The notes under the pieces: model-generated | Told to the model about the DNA's origin: nothing | Databases searched by the model: none | The model's input: the letters and a program-made list of their open reading frames with translations, nothing else | Source of the DNA: Hydractinia symbiolongicarpus | Taxonomy: Eukaryota; Cnidaria; Hydrozoa; Anthoathecata; Hydractiniidae | Direction: 5' to 3' | Assembly (NCBI RefSeq): GCF_029227915.1 | Contig: NC_079886.1 | Coordinates: 14,353,501 to 14,417,500, forward strand | Length of the DNA stretch: 64,000 bases | In this document: piece by piece, positions 53,037 through 62,454 of the stretch | Numbering within the stretch: the stretch's first letter is position 1 | How the letters are laid out: the number at the start of each line of letters is the position of its first letter | Made by a program: the position numbers and the translations under genes

Positions 53037-53556
53037 ATGAGTTGGTACAAGAATGCAATCAGCAAACTATACAGCACTGTATCAGCGCCAGTAGCAGCAA
53101 CTCGCCAAACAGCAGACTTGATGTACACATCGGAGCATATCCCGGTAAGTGTCGCCATTCACGACGTCTTAATGAAGATCCAACGTTTATCGAGCACAAG
53201 GATCCCAAGGTTTTGGTTAAACAGTTCGTTGGGCAGCGGGAAAAAGACAAGCCCTCATCGTTGAAGAAGTCGAGAGAATGCACCCGAGGCCTGACGACTT
53301 TGACATGCTTTCAAAGAGGGCTCAAGAAGCTTGGAATGAGTGGGTGAAACGGGTAGCGTTGATCGGTTATAATAGCGGAAAGTATGACATCAACATGATC
53401 AAGCGGTACTTTGTCGAGCAAATCGCTGAAAACGTCAACGAGAAAATCAACGTAGCAAGGAAAGACAACGACTACATGTTCCTCACAACCTCGAGGTTCA
53501 AATTTCTCGATATCAAGAATTTTCTTGCCCCTGGGATGAGCTATGACAGTTGGTGA
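53037..53556 (+). pseudogene. Second family-B DNA polymerase fragment (exonuclease region)
   Basis: Three plus-strand frames together resemble the exonuclease region of a second kind of mobile-element DNA polymerase. The first frame (from 53,037) includes TADLMYTSEHIPVSVAIHD. The second picks up near 53,150 (EDPTFIEHKDPKVLVKQF). The third, from about 53,270 to the TGA at 53,554-53,556, has VALIGYNSGKYDINM, an Exo-II-type motif, then NDYMFLTTSRFKFLDIKNF. Two frameshifts and the stop make it a relic; polymerase palm motifs are absent. The GYNSGKYD signature differs from what I would expect for the relic at 48.4-51.1 kb, so it is probably a different lineage. Function would have been DNA proofreading during element replication; here it is dead. 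Confidence 0.75.
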
Positions 53557-53619
53557 AGTCTTTGGAATTTCTGATTTTTGTGTTATCATCGCCAATCTGA
53601 TTTTTACTTAGTTGTGACT

Positions 53620-54888
53620 GGGGTTAGCTACCTCTAGCTAAAATGTAAAAGTATAACCAAATACAGTTGGCTGCAGCAGAATTTTTAAGTAATCTTTTTC
53701 ATACTAAATGCAATTAAGTAGTTAGCTACCACTTTACTGTAATATAAACTTTAGCAAAAGTCAAAAGTTTATTAATGAGACATGAAGTACCTATGCTATG
53801 TGCCTATCCTGTGTTGTTAAACGACGGTCTGTTTCCTGTATTTTTATTTAAACTGGAGTATTTTGGAAAAGGCTATTAAACTTATAGGCACGTGCGCCAC
53901 ATTTTATTTGTACTAAGCGCTAAGCTTAGTGTTAACAATGGACTGTTTTTTTGGAAAAGGCTGTTTGGCTAGGCGCATGTGCGATGTGGTTTGCCTGTAC
54001 TACAAGGGTGCAACACAATTCTTAATTCTTATGCTAAATGCAGTTAGGCAGCTACCAATTTTATTACTGCTATGAAAGCTTATGCTGAAAAATAAAATTG
54101 CTGAGTATATTTTTTTAATTGAACTTGATAACGACAGGTGGTTTCCTGATTTTTTTTAAACTGAAGTCGCAGTAAAATATTTTTAAAAATGGTGTTATGC
54201 CTATACTCATGTGCGACACAGTCTACCTGTACTAAGCGCTTAGTCCAGTGTTAACAACAGGCTGTTTCCTGTGTTTCTGTTCAACCGAAGTTGTGATAAC
54301 GTTTTTTTACAGAAAAAAGTGCACATTGTTTACCTATACTAAGCGCTCAGCTTAACATTTTTTTGAACTTTTCCCTGGGAACATTTCCTGAAAAATAAAG
54401 GTTGGCCAGCTGCTTTCGCTATGACGGGGTAACAATGAATTGTAACCTGTGTTTTTATTTTACCTAAGTTGTCGAAAGTTATTTTTCGAATAGTATGTTA
54501 CACCGGAAACACCATAAAGTTGTGTGCACTTCACTTGATTTTCTACACACTATATGGCTGTACTAAAGTGCTTTACCTGAATGTGTGGCACAGTTGACGG
54601 TTCTTATTAATCACTCAATCTGGGGTTTAACGCTGGGTAACACAGCTACTTGTGGCTTAACCCGCCGTTTCAACAGAGTGTATCCTGTGTTTTGTAAACC
54701 AAAACTGCAATAGTTTTTTTTAAATAGGGTCTTCAGCCTAAACGCAGGTGCCGCACGATTTACCTGTACTAAAGCGCTTCACCTGACCGTGTCACATGGT
54801 TTGCGGTTCTTATTAAGCGCTTCTTAGGGCTTTCAACAACAGTTACTTTTAGCTTACCCTGGCATTTCGACGTCAGGTTTCCCGGCTA
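53620..54888. repeat. Dispersed AT-rich repeat, copy 1, with internal subrepeats
   Basis: Non-coding. Phrases such as CCTGTACTAAGCGCT, GTTAACAA plus CTGTTTCCTGTGTTT, and TGGCTTAACCC recur every few hundred bases: near 53,910, 54,228, 54,335, 54,560 and 54,765. The same succession is found at 58,380-59,195, in the same direction. It therefore looks like a family of repeats, and copy 1 ends exactly where the Helitron-like element at 54,889 begins. Confidence 0.7.
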
Positions 54889-55069
54889 TCTCTTTAATAA
54901 TAGCCGTATTATGTCTGTGTGTCCGCGAGAGCCGCGTCCCGTAACGGAATCACGAAATTTTTATAATGCGCACTAATACCAAACGCGATATATTTTTGTC
55001 CACTTTGTTGCAACAGGTAAATTTAAAGGACGGGCGAACCTGTGGATTTTTCCACGGGCTAACGACTAG
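54889..55069 (+). mobile_element. Non-autonomous Helitron-like element, 181 bp
   Basis: The element begins TCTCTTTAATAATAGCC and ends with a hairpin followed by CTAG. The hairpin has arms CCTGTGGA (55,039-55,046) and TCCACGGG (55,051-55,058) with a TTTT loop and one G-T pair. Seven bases later comes CTAG (55,066-55,069). The base before is A (54,888) and the base after is T (55,070), so it sits in an A|T target with no target duplication, as known for Helitrons (5'-TC, 3'-CTRR plus hairpin). It has no coding capacity and would need a rolling-circle Rep/helicase from elsewhere. Class assignment rests on these termini only. Confidence 0.7.
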
Positions 55070-55512
55070 TCTCTATAATAATAGCCGTATTCCGTCTGTC
55101 TGTCTTTCCGCGATTTTTAGAAACCAAGTGGTTGTTTAATCGCAAATCTTATTATTGATTAAAATAAATTTCAAAAATTAATTTTTTTCGTTAATTAATT
55201 GAATTACTTTAATTTATTGCCATAAGTAAGAAAATTAAATTTAGTGAAAAAAAATGAATGCATTATTTTAATACGCCTTTTTTATAATAATTACCCTCGT
55301 GACCTCAATCGCCGTTTTAACTCAGAAGCTTCAAATAACAAATGGGACAGTTTACTGATAGTTTTACTGACTTTGTTTTGACCGCTCGCGCATAATACAC
55401 CAATCAAAACGCTTGATTGTTTAAAAAACCAATCCAAGACTTTCGCGGCCCGGGCATGCCAACGAAGAAACATGAGGACCGAAACATGATGGCCATTTTT
55501 GTTTTTAAAGTA
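55070..55512 (+). mobile_element. Second Helitron-like 5' end, partial
   Basis: Directly after the CTAG of the preceding element a second start, TCTCTATAATAATAGCC, follows, so two elements stand head to tail. No 3' hairpin with CTAG is found before the DNA transposon at 55,513, so it is truncated or interrupted. The rest is AT-rich. An inverted repeat CAATCAA/TTGATTG lies at 55,401-55,419. No gene is recognised. Confidence 0.5.
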
Positions 55513-55594
55513 ATTCTTCGCTCCGGATTATCACGTGACATGCGTAAAAACATTACGTAATTTTTGCTACCATTTTGAATTGGGGGAAAACATT
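55513..55594 (+). repeat. Left terminal inverted repeat of the THAP/DDE transposon
   Basis: Outer block 55,513-55,525 and inner block 55,561-55,594 pair with the right end at 58,064-58,076 and 58,006-58,040. The middle (CACGTGACATGCG) is less conserved than the blocks. Confidence 0.85.
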
Positions 55595-55621
55595 CTGACT
55601 TGCACGCCAGCGAAAAGGGAG

Positions 55622-57321
55622 ATGCCTAAGAATTGCTGTGTTGTTTCTTGTACCAATAATGTCAACAGTCGTCCTGACTTGCAATTTTACATTCTTACAG
55701 CTAAAAAGGCACAGAGGAAGTTGTGGCTGACAGCAATAAATCGTGTTCGAACTGATGAGCTGGGAAATCCAATCAAAGGAACTTTATGGTCACCAAAATC
55801 AAAACACCACTATGTATGCTCTGAACATTTCATTTCGGGTAAGTATAACATGTTTATACAGTACATACACAAATGTAAATGTATATAAATGAATTAAGTG
55901 TTGTTACTCTTCCTCTTTTTAGGAAAGAGAGAGTTAGCTTTAAGCCATCCTGACTATGTACCATCTGTTTTCAAAGTTTTGAGTTGTGGAAAAAAAGTTG
56001 CATCACCACATTGATCAATGAGCAGATTTAATAGAAGACTTAAAAGACTACATAAGCGTCCAGGTAGGATTCACTTGACACTTTGAATGTCTTTTCAATG
56101 TTGACAAAAGTATAAGAAACCTATTATGTTTTTTTCATAGTCATTCGAAAAAAGCTAGTCACACACCTTGAAACAGAAAAAGCCAAGACAGAAAATATAT
56201 CAACAACAAATGAAAATATTGAAAATCTTGATGATATTGAAGATCTTAATTCACCTTTGGAACTGGAAAATATGCAATCACCAGAAAGTGAGAGTACTAT
56301 TTCGCTGGCCTCCCCAATTTCTGTGTCAGAGAGGGAGGAATTATATAGAGAAATGGATAATCTTCGCGCTGAGAATAGAAAACTGAGAGCAAATCTTCCC
56401 GTTGATTTGAGTGTTGCTTCAATTCGAAGAAACCCGGACAAGTGTTTGATGTTAACCGGGTTGCGTTTCGAGGTATTTGAAACATTACTCACATATTTAT
56501 GTACCGAAAGTGAAAGAAAACCCACAAGATTGAAAGCTGAAGACCAGATCCTATTAACAATTATCAAATTGAAACACAATATGAGTTTTGATATGCTATG
56601 CTACATCGTTAATATTAGTCGTTCCACCGCTGTTGAATATTTTTGGACATGGGTAGATGTTATGTACAAGAAGCTCAGAGGAATGATAAGAATGTCAGAC
56701 AGAGATAATATATTCAAAACAATCCCCAGTGTTTTCAAAGTAAAATTTTCAAGATTGACCTCTATAATTGATTGTTTCGAAATATTCGTCGAATCTCCAG
56801 CATCACTGTTAGCAAGAGCTCAACTGTACAGTCAGTACAAAAAACATTGTACTATCAAGGTGCTCATATCATGTACACCACTTGGTGCAATTAATTTTAT
56901 TTCAAAATGTTATAGTGGGCGTGCATCAGACGTTCAAATCACACGAGAATCCGGCTTCCACTTGAGTAAATACCATAGGCCTTCAGATCAGATCCTTGCA
57001 GACAGAGGTTTTACCTTGAGAGATGAATTTGCTGCCGGCAGTTCTTCTGAACTTATTGTACCATCTTTCACAAAGGGAAAAAAGCAATTAGCAGCTGAGG
57101 AGGTTAAAAGCTCGAGAAAAATAGCTTCAGTAAGAATACATATTGAACGTGTTATCGGTTTGATGCGAAATCGTTACCTTATTTTGAAAGGGACATTACC
57201 ACTGAGAATTATAAAAAATATAAAGGATGAGGGGCATTCATCAACACTGGCTAATTGTGATAAAATTGTGACAGTTTGTGCTGTACTCACTAACTTGGGT
57301 GAAAGTATAGTATATAAATAA
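55622..57321 (+). pseudogene. THAP-domain DDE_Tnp_4 transposase, three exons, one TGA
   Basis: Predicted exons are 55,622-55,838 (donor GTAAGT), 55,923-56,063 (acceptor TTTTTAG, donor GTAGGA) and 56,141-57,321 (acceptor TTTCATAG). All junctions are phase 1 and keep the frame, giving about 512 codons. Exon 1 starts at ATG in MPKNCC and encodes a THAP zinc finger (C2CH: C5 or C6, C10, C66, H69; W35, P58 and F70 present), the DNA-binding part. Exon 2 finishes THAP with HPDYVPSVF. Exon 3 has a leucine-rich helical stretch (about 56,330-56,400) and then the IS4/Harbinger-type catalytic domain: D at 56,770 (IIDCFEIF), D at 57,001 (ADRGF), E at 57,145 (HIERVIG), spaced 77 and 48 residues. It would cut and rejoin the element ends. 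An in-frame TGA at 56,012-56,014 in exon 2 breaks it; everything else is open, so inactivation is recent or the base is a read error. Confidence 0.85.
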
Positions 57322-57403
57322 GATCGAGATTGTATATATCTATATTGCTGAAATACTTTTTGTATATCACATACATACATCATAAATCTTCATCATATTT
57401 GCA

Positions 57404-57927
57404 TTATGTGTCTTTTTTTCTCTTTTTTAATTTCCTACAGTCTATACAATACCATATTTTCCGAGTAGGCAATTTTTTCAATTTTAAACATGTGGGATGG
57501 AACCATTCATCACATTTGTAAGCCTCTAAAGCTTTGTAGTTTTCCATTGCTTCGGGTGTGAAAATTCCTACAAATGGAAAGTCAACATTACAGTGGCTGT
57601 GTCATGGATGAGATAGAACAAGGGGGGGGAGATCATTCAGGGTCATATGTATATACTTACTTGGTGTTTTTATCAAGTAGTGATATAGGTGGTGATAGGT
57701 CAAACTTGGCCACTCAGTCGGATCGTCAATCCAATCGTCAGCAGGGAGCTTGTAAGGGCATTTTTCAAGGCCTAAAACGAAAACAGTAATTAGCCATGTC
57801 AGTTCAGTTTATTACGGTTGTTTGTGCCATGAAAACTTGAAAAAAAATATTTACCAAGCGATTGTAGTTTCTCTTGATAACGTTTGGCAGCTTCTGCAGG
57901 CAGTGAATCACTGTAATCGTATGACAT
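57404..57927 (-). CDS. Miniature accessory protein of the transposon, 115 aa, half PHD finger
   Basis: Three minus-strand exons join in frame, all phase 1: 57,927-57,855 (donor GTAAAT), 57,771-57,661 (acceptor TTTTAG, donor GTAAGT) and 57,567-57,404 (acceptor TTTGTAG, stop TAA). The 115-residue product starts MSYDYSDSLP. It contains CPYKLPADDW (29-38), IDDPTEWP (39-46), YHYLIKTP (54-61) and FTPEAMENYKALEAY (64-78). I recognise this as the N-terminal segment of the YqaJ-nuclease-type second protein of animal THAP/ISL2EU elements. At residue 80 it passes straight into a cysteine pattern C80-x4-H85-x2-C88-x13-C102-x2-C105 with W100, the C-terminal half of a PHD finger, then a basic tail (106-113). 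The nuclease domain and the first PHD cysteines are missing, so the gene looks like an internal-deletion product that stayed open. It is convergent with the transposase. Whether it is expressed or does anything, such as act as a dominant-negative partner, is unknown. Confidence 0.6.
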
Positions 57928-58005
57928 ATCTTTTCTTTTTGAAGTTTTATCTACTCTATAAACAAGAAACCCTAGTTACTGGCTTGAAAACTGAAGTAAT
58001 GTCGT

Positions 58006-58076
58006 AATGTTTTCCCCTAATTCATAATGGTAGCAAAAAATGGCGCGAACCGTGACGTCACATCGGAGCGAAGAAT
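58006..58076 (-). repeat. Right terminal inverted repeat of the THAP/DDE transposon
   Basis: Inner block 58,006-58,040 and outer block 58,064-58,076 are the complements of the left end. The less conserved middle holds an E2F-like GGCGCGAA (58,042-58,049) and a full CRE core TGACGTCA (58,053-58,060). Confidence 0.85.
58053..58060. promoter_or_regulatory. CRE-like palindrome in transposon end
   Basis: TGACGTCA, the bZIP CREB/ATF consensus, lies between the two conserved blocks of the right terminal repeat, about 130 bp upstream of the minus-strand gene start at 57,927. It could serve as a promoter element for that gene. This is inferred from position and consensus only. Confidence 0.3.
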
Positions 58077-58379
58077 GGTGGGTCAGTGCTGTTTGTTTGT
58101 CTGTTTCACCTTTTTGTCTTCTATAAGCTTTTTATTTTCGTAATTTTGTTTTTTTGTATGTTCTAAAATGTTAAGATAAATATATTGTCACGTTTTTAGT
58201 CACGTACAGATCTTAAACGCACCAGTTTTAGGATTTTTGGCTAGGAACGAAGATTTTGGAGGCTAGCTAGCTAGAACCTTACTTATTACTATTCTGTATG
58301 GTATAACAGCTTTTTATCCTACCCACCATTTATTTTTGTGTTGAGACTGTAGCCATTTAGCTAGGTCCTATCTTTTGCA

Positions 58380-59195
58380 AAAAATTGAGAGTATAAAAAT
58401 GCAGTTTGGCTACAACAATATTCTTAAACCAAAAGTGTTATGCTAAATGCAGTTAGCTAGGTAGCTACATCTTTTATTATTTTTTCCTGAAAACTTTTTG
58501 TGCAAATAAAATGACTGACAGATTATTTTAGCTGAACCGGTAATGACAGGCTGTTCTCTGTGTTTTCATTAAAACCAAAGTTGCAATGAATTTTTTTTGG
58601 AAACTCAATGTGACAATTTATTTTTAAACTTTCTTGGTAATCACGTCTGTACGGATTTGCAACAATGTTTACCTGGACTAACTGATCAGCCCTGTTGAGT
58701 CTGTGAAAAAGTTTTTTCCAAAGGCGTATTATTCCTATGCCTGTGCAACATGGTTTAACTGTAGTAAGCGCTTTGCCCGGTGTCATAATAAATTTTTAAA
58801 CTTTCACAAAAACTTATTCTGCAAAATAAAATAATATTGACTGATTGTTTTTGCTATGATGGGGTAACGACTGTTGTTTGTAAACTGTGTTTTTATTTCA
58901 GCTATCGTTGCGGAAATATTTTTTGAAAGATATGTTACAGTCGCAAAACTATTATGGTGTATGCGCTTCACTTAATTTACGACATACAGTATACCTGTAC
59001 TAAAGCGCTCCACCTGATCGTGTGGCACAGTTTACGGCTCTTATTAAGCGTTCCACAGAGTGTTCAATGTTAGGTCACACCTTGACTTTGGCTTACCCCG
59101 GCGTTTCGACACTGGGGTAAGCCAAACGCGAGACGTGCTTAAGTGGTATAAAAAGGATGGGCAGACCCGTGGATTTTTCTCCGAGCCATCGATTA
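58380..59195. repeat. Dispersed AT-rich repeat, copy 2
   Basis: This copy matches 53,620-54,888 in order: ATGCTAAATGCAGTTAGCTA, TAATGACAGGCTGTT, TGTACTAAAGCGCTCCACCTGA, TTATTAAGCGTTCCACAGAG, then CTTACCCCGGCGTTTCGACA. It ends with a decayed Helitron-type 3' end: hairpin-like GACCCGTGGATTTTTCTCCGAG near 59,165, with the CTAG replaced by TTA. No coding sequence is seen. 58,077-58,380 is AT-rich and holds nothing I recognise. Confidence 0.6.
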
Positions 59196-59304
59196 TCTAC
59201 ATTATAATGCCTGTATACGTCTGTCCGTCCGTCTGTGTGTCATGCAAAATGGTAGCTTAGCTGCGACGGGCGAACCCGTGGATTTTCCACGGGCTAACGA
59301 CTAG
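59196..59304 (+). mobile_element. Short Helitron-like element, 109 bp
   Basis: Starts TCTACATTATAATGCC after an A (59,195). A perfect hairpin CCCGTGG-ATTTT-CCACGGG stands at 59,275-59,293, then CTAACGA, CTAG (59,301-59,304) and T. The final 30 bases are nearly the same as in the 181-bp element at 54,889. A degenerate copy of the same 3' end lies just before its start, so again the elements stand in tandem. Confidence 0.65.
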
Positions 59305-59339
59305 TTTTTAAATAATGTCGAAAATTTAATCAAAACTTA

Positions 59340-59661
59340 TCTCCACGTAATAATAAACCAAAGAGATACTCACAACGTCCATCAAAACCAGTTGGCTCAG
59401 TTGAACAAGAATTTCAATCTAATTCAGACTCAGACAGTTCAGACAATGAATTCTTTCTGAGATCAATCGAACTTGAACCAACCTCCGAAAGCGAACGGCA
59501 TCAACGAAATATCCGATCCAACTGCATCAGACCATCCAGACTGGCTAATCGATCTCTCAGCCAATAATACAATGGTTACATATAAAATAGACACTGGTGC
59601 TCGTGTAAACGTTCTATCGATCTCTGTCTTTCAACGTCTCAGAAAAAAGCAATGCGTGTGA
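59340..59661 (+). pseudogene. LTR-retrotransposon (Ty3/Gypsy-like) protease fragment
   Basis: An acidic linker (SNSDSDSSDNEFF, about 59,417-59,455) in one frame is followed, after a frame change near 59,470-59,520, by DWLIDLS and IDTGARVNVLSISVF. IDTGA with D at 59,590 is the active-site motif of retroviral-type aspartic proteases. This arrangement fits the gag-protease boundary of Ty3/Gypsy-type elements. The frame stops at 59,659-59,661, without reverse transcriptase or LTRs in view. It is a short dead scrap. Confidence 0.6.
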
Positions 59662-60380
59662 CATCCTACTTGTATATTTTATATACATACCACACAAAAA
59701 CCTGCTTGAAAAGTTTCACTCTGAAATTATTCTTGAATTAATGTATACAAAAAAGTTGTGTAGTATTATTTTTATCTTTAATATATTATAAAAAAATATT
59801 TACACCTGTGAAAAACATGTCAATTTCCTATGTGCTCATGCAAGTTTTTGAATTTGATATCTTAAGAACTGCCCTAGATTTTTAATAGTGGGGAGATTCC
59901 TCTATGCTGCTTTTCAAAAAAATTTACAGAAAAAAAGAAAAAAAAGTATTTATGTAGCATATTTTTAAGATTGTAGTAACTGTTTTACTTATGTGTTAAG
60001 TATTTTTACTTGTATATGTATATTATAAATTCCCGAAATACATTTCTAAAAATTGTCACCCAAAAACGTCCTTCCTCAAATCTTCAGAGTGTTGACTTTG
60101 TAATTGAAATTTGCTTGTGCGAATTTAGGTTCTCTGAGTCAGTGTTTGTCCACGCACGGTGTAATACAATTTGAATATTTTTCGGTCCTAGTATTTATTT
60201 TTCGTTATTGATAATGATTAATATTTTTTGTCCCCAGTATATTAATAAATTTATGTACATTTTTTAGCCTGAATTAACAAGGCAATAAAAACTCCAATGA
60301 TCTATCTAATGTTTTTTTCTGCGCAATGAACGCGTAACGGGAACTATTATTACTCATTGAAACCCTTTACGGACTCAGTG
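59662..60380. other. AT-rich non-coding stretch
   Basis: Poly-A/T-rich sequence with several AATAAA-like words and no long open frame. I see no motif or repeat structure that can be assigned. Confidence 0.5.
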
Positions 60381-60851
60381 ACGGGGTGCCTGTGGGGAGT
60401 ACATAAAAAGAGTCATAGAAAAATTGACTCCTGCAAAGGAGTCGTTTTGAATTTATTTATTTATTTATTTATTTTATTTATTTAAAAATATTTATACAGG
60501 ATGAGGACTTCAGTAATTTGCAAATATATACATAAATACAAAAAAACTGCTATCAATGTCCGTCCTGTCTGAGAATAAAAATGGAAAAAAGCAGTAAAAA
60601 CAGTAAAAACGATAAAAACAAACAAAAAATTGATCAACTAGAAATGCAACAGTATGCGCACAAGGTGTGAAGTGACTTCATGGGGGAGCTAAATAAGACA
60701 TAGGCATAGTTCAAAACATTAATCCCACGCAATGAGCAACAAGAAGGAGTCATTAACCATGACAACTTAAAAGGAGTCATTTGAGCACTTATTTTGACTC
60801 CTTTAATGTGCTCTTAATGACTCCCTAAAGGAGGTCCCCATAGGCACCGTA
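60381..60851. repeat. Inverted-repeat element with GGAGTCA/TGACTCC words
   Basis: ACGGGGTGCCTGTGGGGAG (60,381-60,399) is an imperfect complement of AGGTCCCCATAGGCACCGT (about 60,832-60,850), so the stretch may be a MITE-like foldback of about 470 bp. Inside are several GGAGTCA or TGACTCC words, a hairpin GACTCC-TGCAAA-GGAGTC (60,427-60,444) and a (TTTA)n tract. No target duplication was identified. Confidence 0.45.
60451..60484. repeat. (TTTA)n microsatellite
   Basis: About eight ATTT/TTTA units in a row, with one interruption. Confidence 0.85.
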
Positions 60852-62454
60852 AAAAGAAACCTTTTTAAGTTTCATTTGACTCTTCTAAATTTATCAGTGT
60901 GGCAAATATTTCAGTATATCGAATACTGCCTATTTAACAAAAACGTTTTTAAAATCTTACACAAAATGTCAAATGTCAAATCCTCCCAACAAAAATCCAG
61001 ACGAAATATAAAAAACAACGGCTTGTAAGGTGTAAAATCTAGTTGAAAGAAAGTTACAACATTGACATGCACAACACCGGCAGTTACGACACCAATAATA
61101 ACAATGTCAGAAATAACACATCTCAAATATGTATAATAAATCTTATGTGATTATGTTGAAGACCTTTAATATTTTATTCTTAAGTGTCGAAAAGAAAGAC
61201 TTGCAAGAGTAAGCACAGATCTATGAGAATAAGTTCTTTGTGTATTTTAAACATTGTCTTTTCCCTAACTGCTTATACAACATTATCAAAAAGCTATAAT
61301 TTGTAAAACATCAAATTTATATAAATTTTGAAAAATCTATTATTCGGTTACATACCATCCTCTTCCCCCAAAATATGCCCAAAATGTAAAAATTACCTGT
61401 TAACAAAAATTTTATTTTGTTTAACGATCCGTACTGCCCTTTACTAAACATTTTAACTGAAATGTCAAAAAAGCAATAAACCAAGAGTAAAATTCAAATC
61501 AACAAAAACCATTATTTTGAAAATAATGTATATGTATATGGTCCTTCCTCACAAAAGTGCTTACTAAAGGTTTCTGAGGAGTAAATTAAAATGAACAAAA
61601 ATCAGTTCCATTGGCATGTTCTATATATTGTGTCCACTCATAAAATCTTTCAAAAAAGGATAACATCAAATTTAAGTACAGAAAAAGCGGTATTTCAGTG
61701 CATACAAAAATACAACTTGGAAAGTGAAGAATATCCAAAAAATTTTTTAGTATATATACTTGCATATGGTCCTTCCTTACAAAATTTAAACATAAAATGT
61801 CAAAAAGAAAAAAAAAACAGTTTCAGTTTGAACATTCAGAAATTTTTTATCATCACCAAATACTTTTTCCTGCAGAATTTTGTGAAATTCTTAAGAAATA
61901 CACGTGTAACCGTGGAATTTTCTTCCAGCAAAACTGACATCACAAACAGTTAGTTTAAAGTTAAAAAAATTGATAACACAAGATATAAATATAAAAAAAC
62001 TACTTACAAAACAGCTCGTCTGATGGTACGAAAAGTTGTTCTTTCAGTATGTTGATATATTAGTTTTTTTCCACTAAAGTTTACACATCATTCTAAAAAA
62101 CAGCAGTTTGCAACACAAATAATATAAACGGACAACCATACTATCATTTTCTGAGAATTTTTAACAACAAATGTCAAAAACCCGTGTAAATTCCCCCAAA
62201 ATGCCAACAACCTTTGTAAAAATATCAACCACCACCCTTGTAAAAATATATAACCTGGTAATTTATATGCTTGCTCACAAACGTTTAACAGGATGTCAAC
62301 AACAAAACAATAATACTTACTGCAATTAACGCACACACTTTAAGTTTTAGTAATCATCCCTTTAGAAAAGGCTACAGGAAGAATTATTCCTCTCACCATC
62401 CTAAAAGTTCTAAAATATTTGAAAGTTTTCGTTGCTTGTTACATCATAATTCGT
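60852..62454. other. AT-rich non-coding stretch with degenerate short repeats
   Basis: The words AATGTCAAA, ATGGTCCTTCCT and TTACAAAA recur (for example near 60,968, 61,459, 61,537, 61,768 and 62,170), suggesting a decayed repeat. An open stretch of 120 codons at 61,591-61,953 is rich in Lys, Phe and Asn, has no motif, and is best explained by base composition. No gene is called. Confidence 0.45.

Larger units (their letters stand above)
55513..58076. mobile_element. THAP/DDE DNA transposon (ISL2EU/Harbinger-like), near complete
   Basis: Terminal inverted repeats ATTCTTCGCTCCG at 55,513-55,525 and its complement at 58,064-58,076 bound the element. An inner pair, 55,561-55,594 and 58,006-58,040, also matches (TTTTTGCTACCATT, then TGAATT and GGGGAAAACATT, with two mismatches). 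AT at both outermost positions could be a 2-bp target duplication, as reported for ISL2EU, or simply part of the repeat. Inside are two convergent spliced genes: a THAP plus DDE transposase (plus) and a short accessory gene (minus), with 82 bp between their stops. Total length is 2,564 bp. The gene pair and ends together make the element assignment strong; the subfamily name is an inference. Confidence 0.85.

Noticed and set aside
56124-56579. 151-codon minus-strand open frame
   Set aside because: Lies opposite the transposase exon 3 and has no motif of its own; the plus-strand frame explains the region.
57574-57789. 71-codon plus-strand open frame
   Set aside because: Opposite the spliced minus-strand accessory gene, whose splice sites and motifs explain this stretch better.
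58258-58275. GCTAGCTAGCTAG palindromes (also near 52,362 and 62,851) as regulatory sites
   Set aside because: Short low-complexity palindromes scattered in AT-rich repeats; nothing ties them to a function.
61591-61953. 120-codon plus-strand open frame as a gene
   Set aside because: Lys/Phe/Asn-rich composition of AT-rich DNA with recurring short repeats; no domain, no start context or neighbour that supports it.
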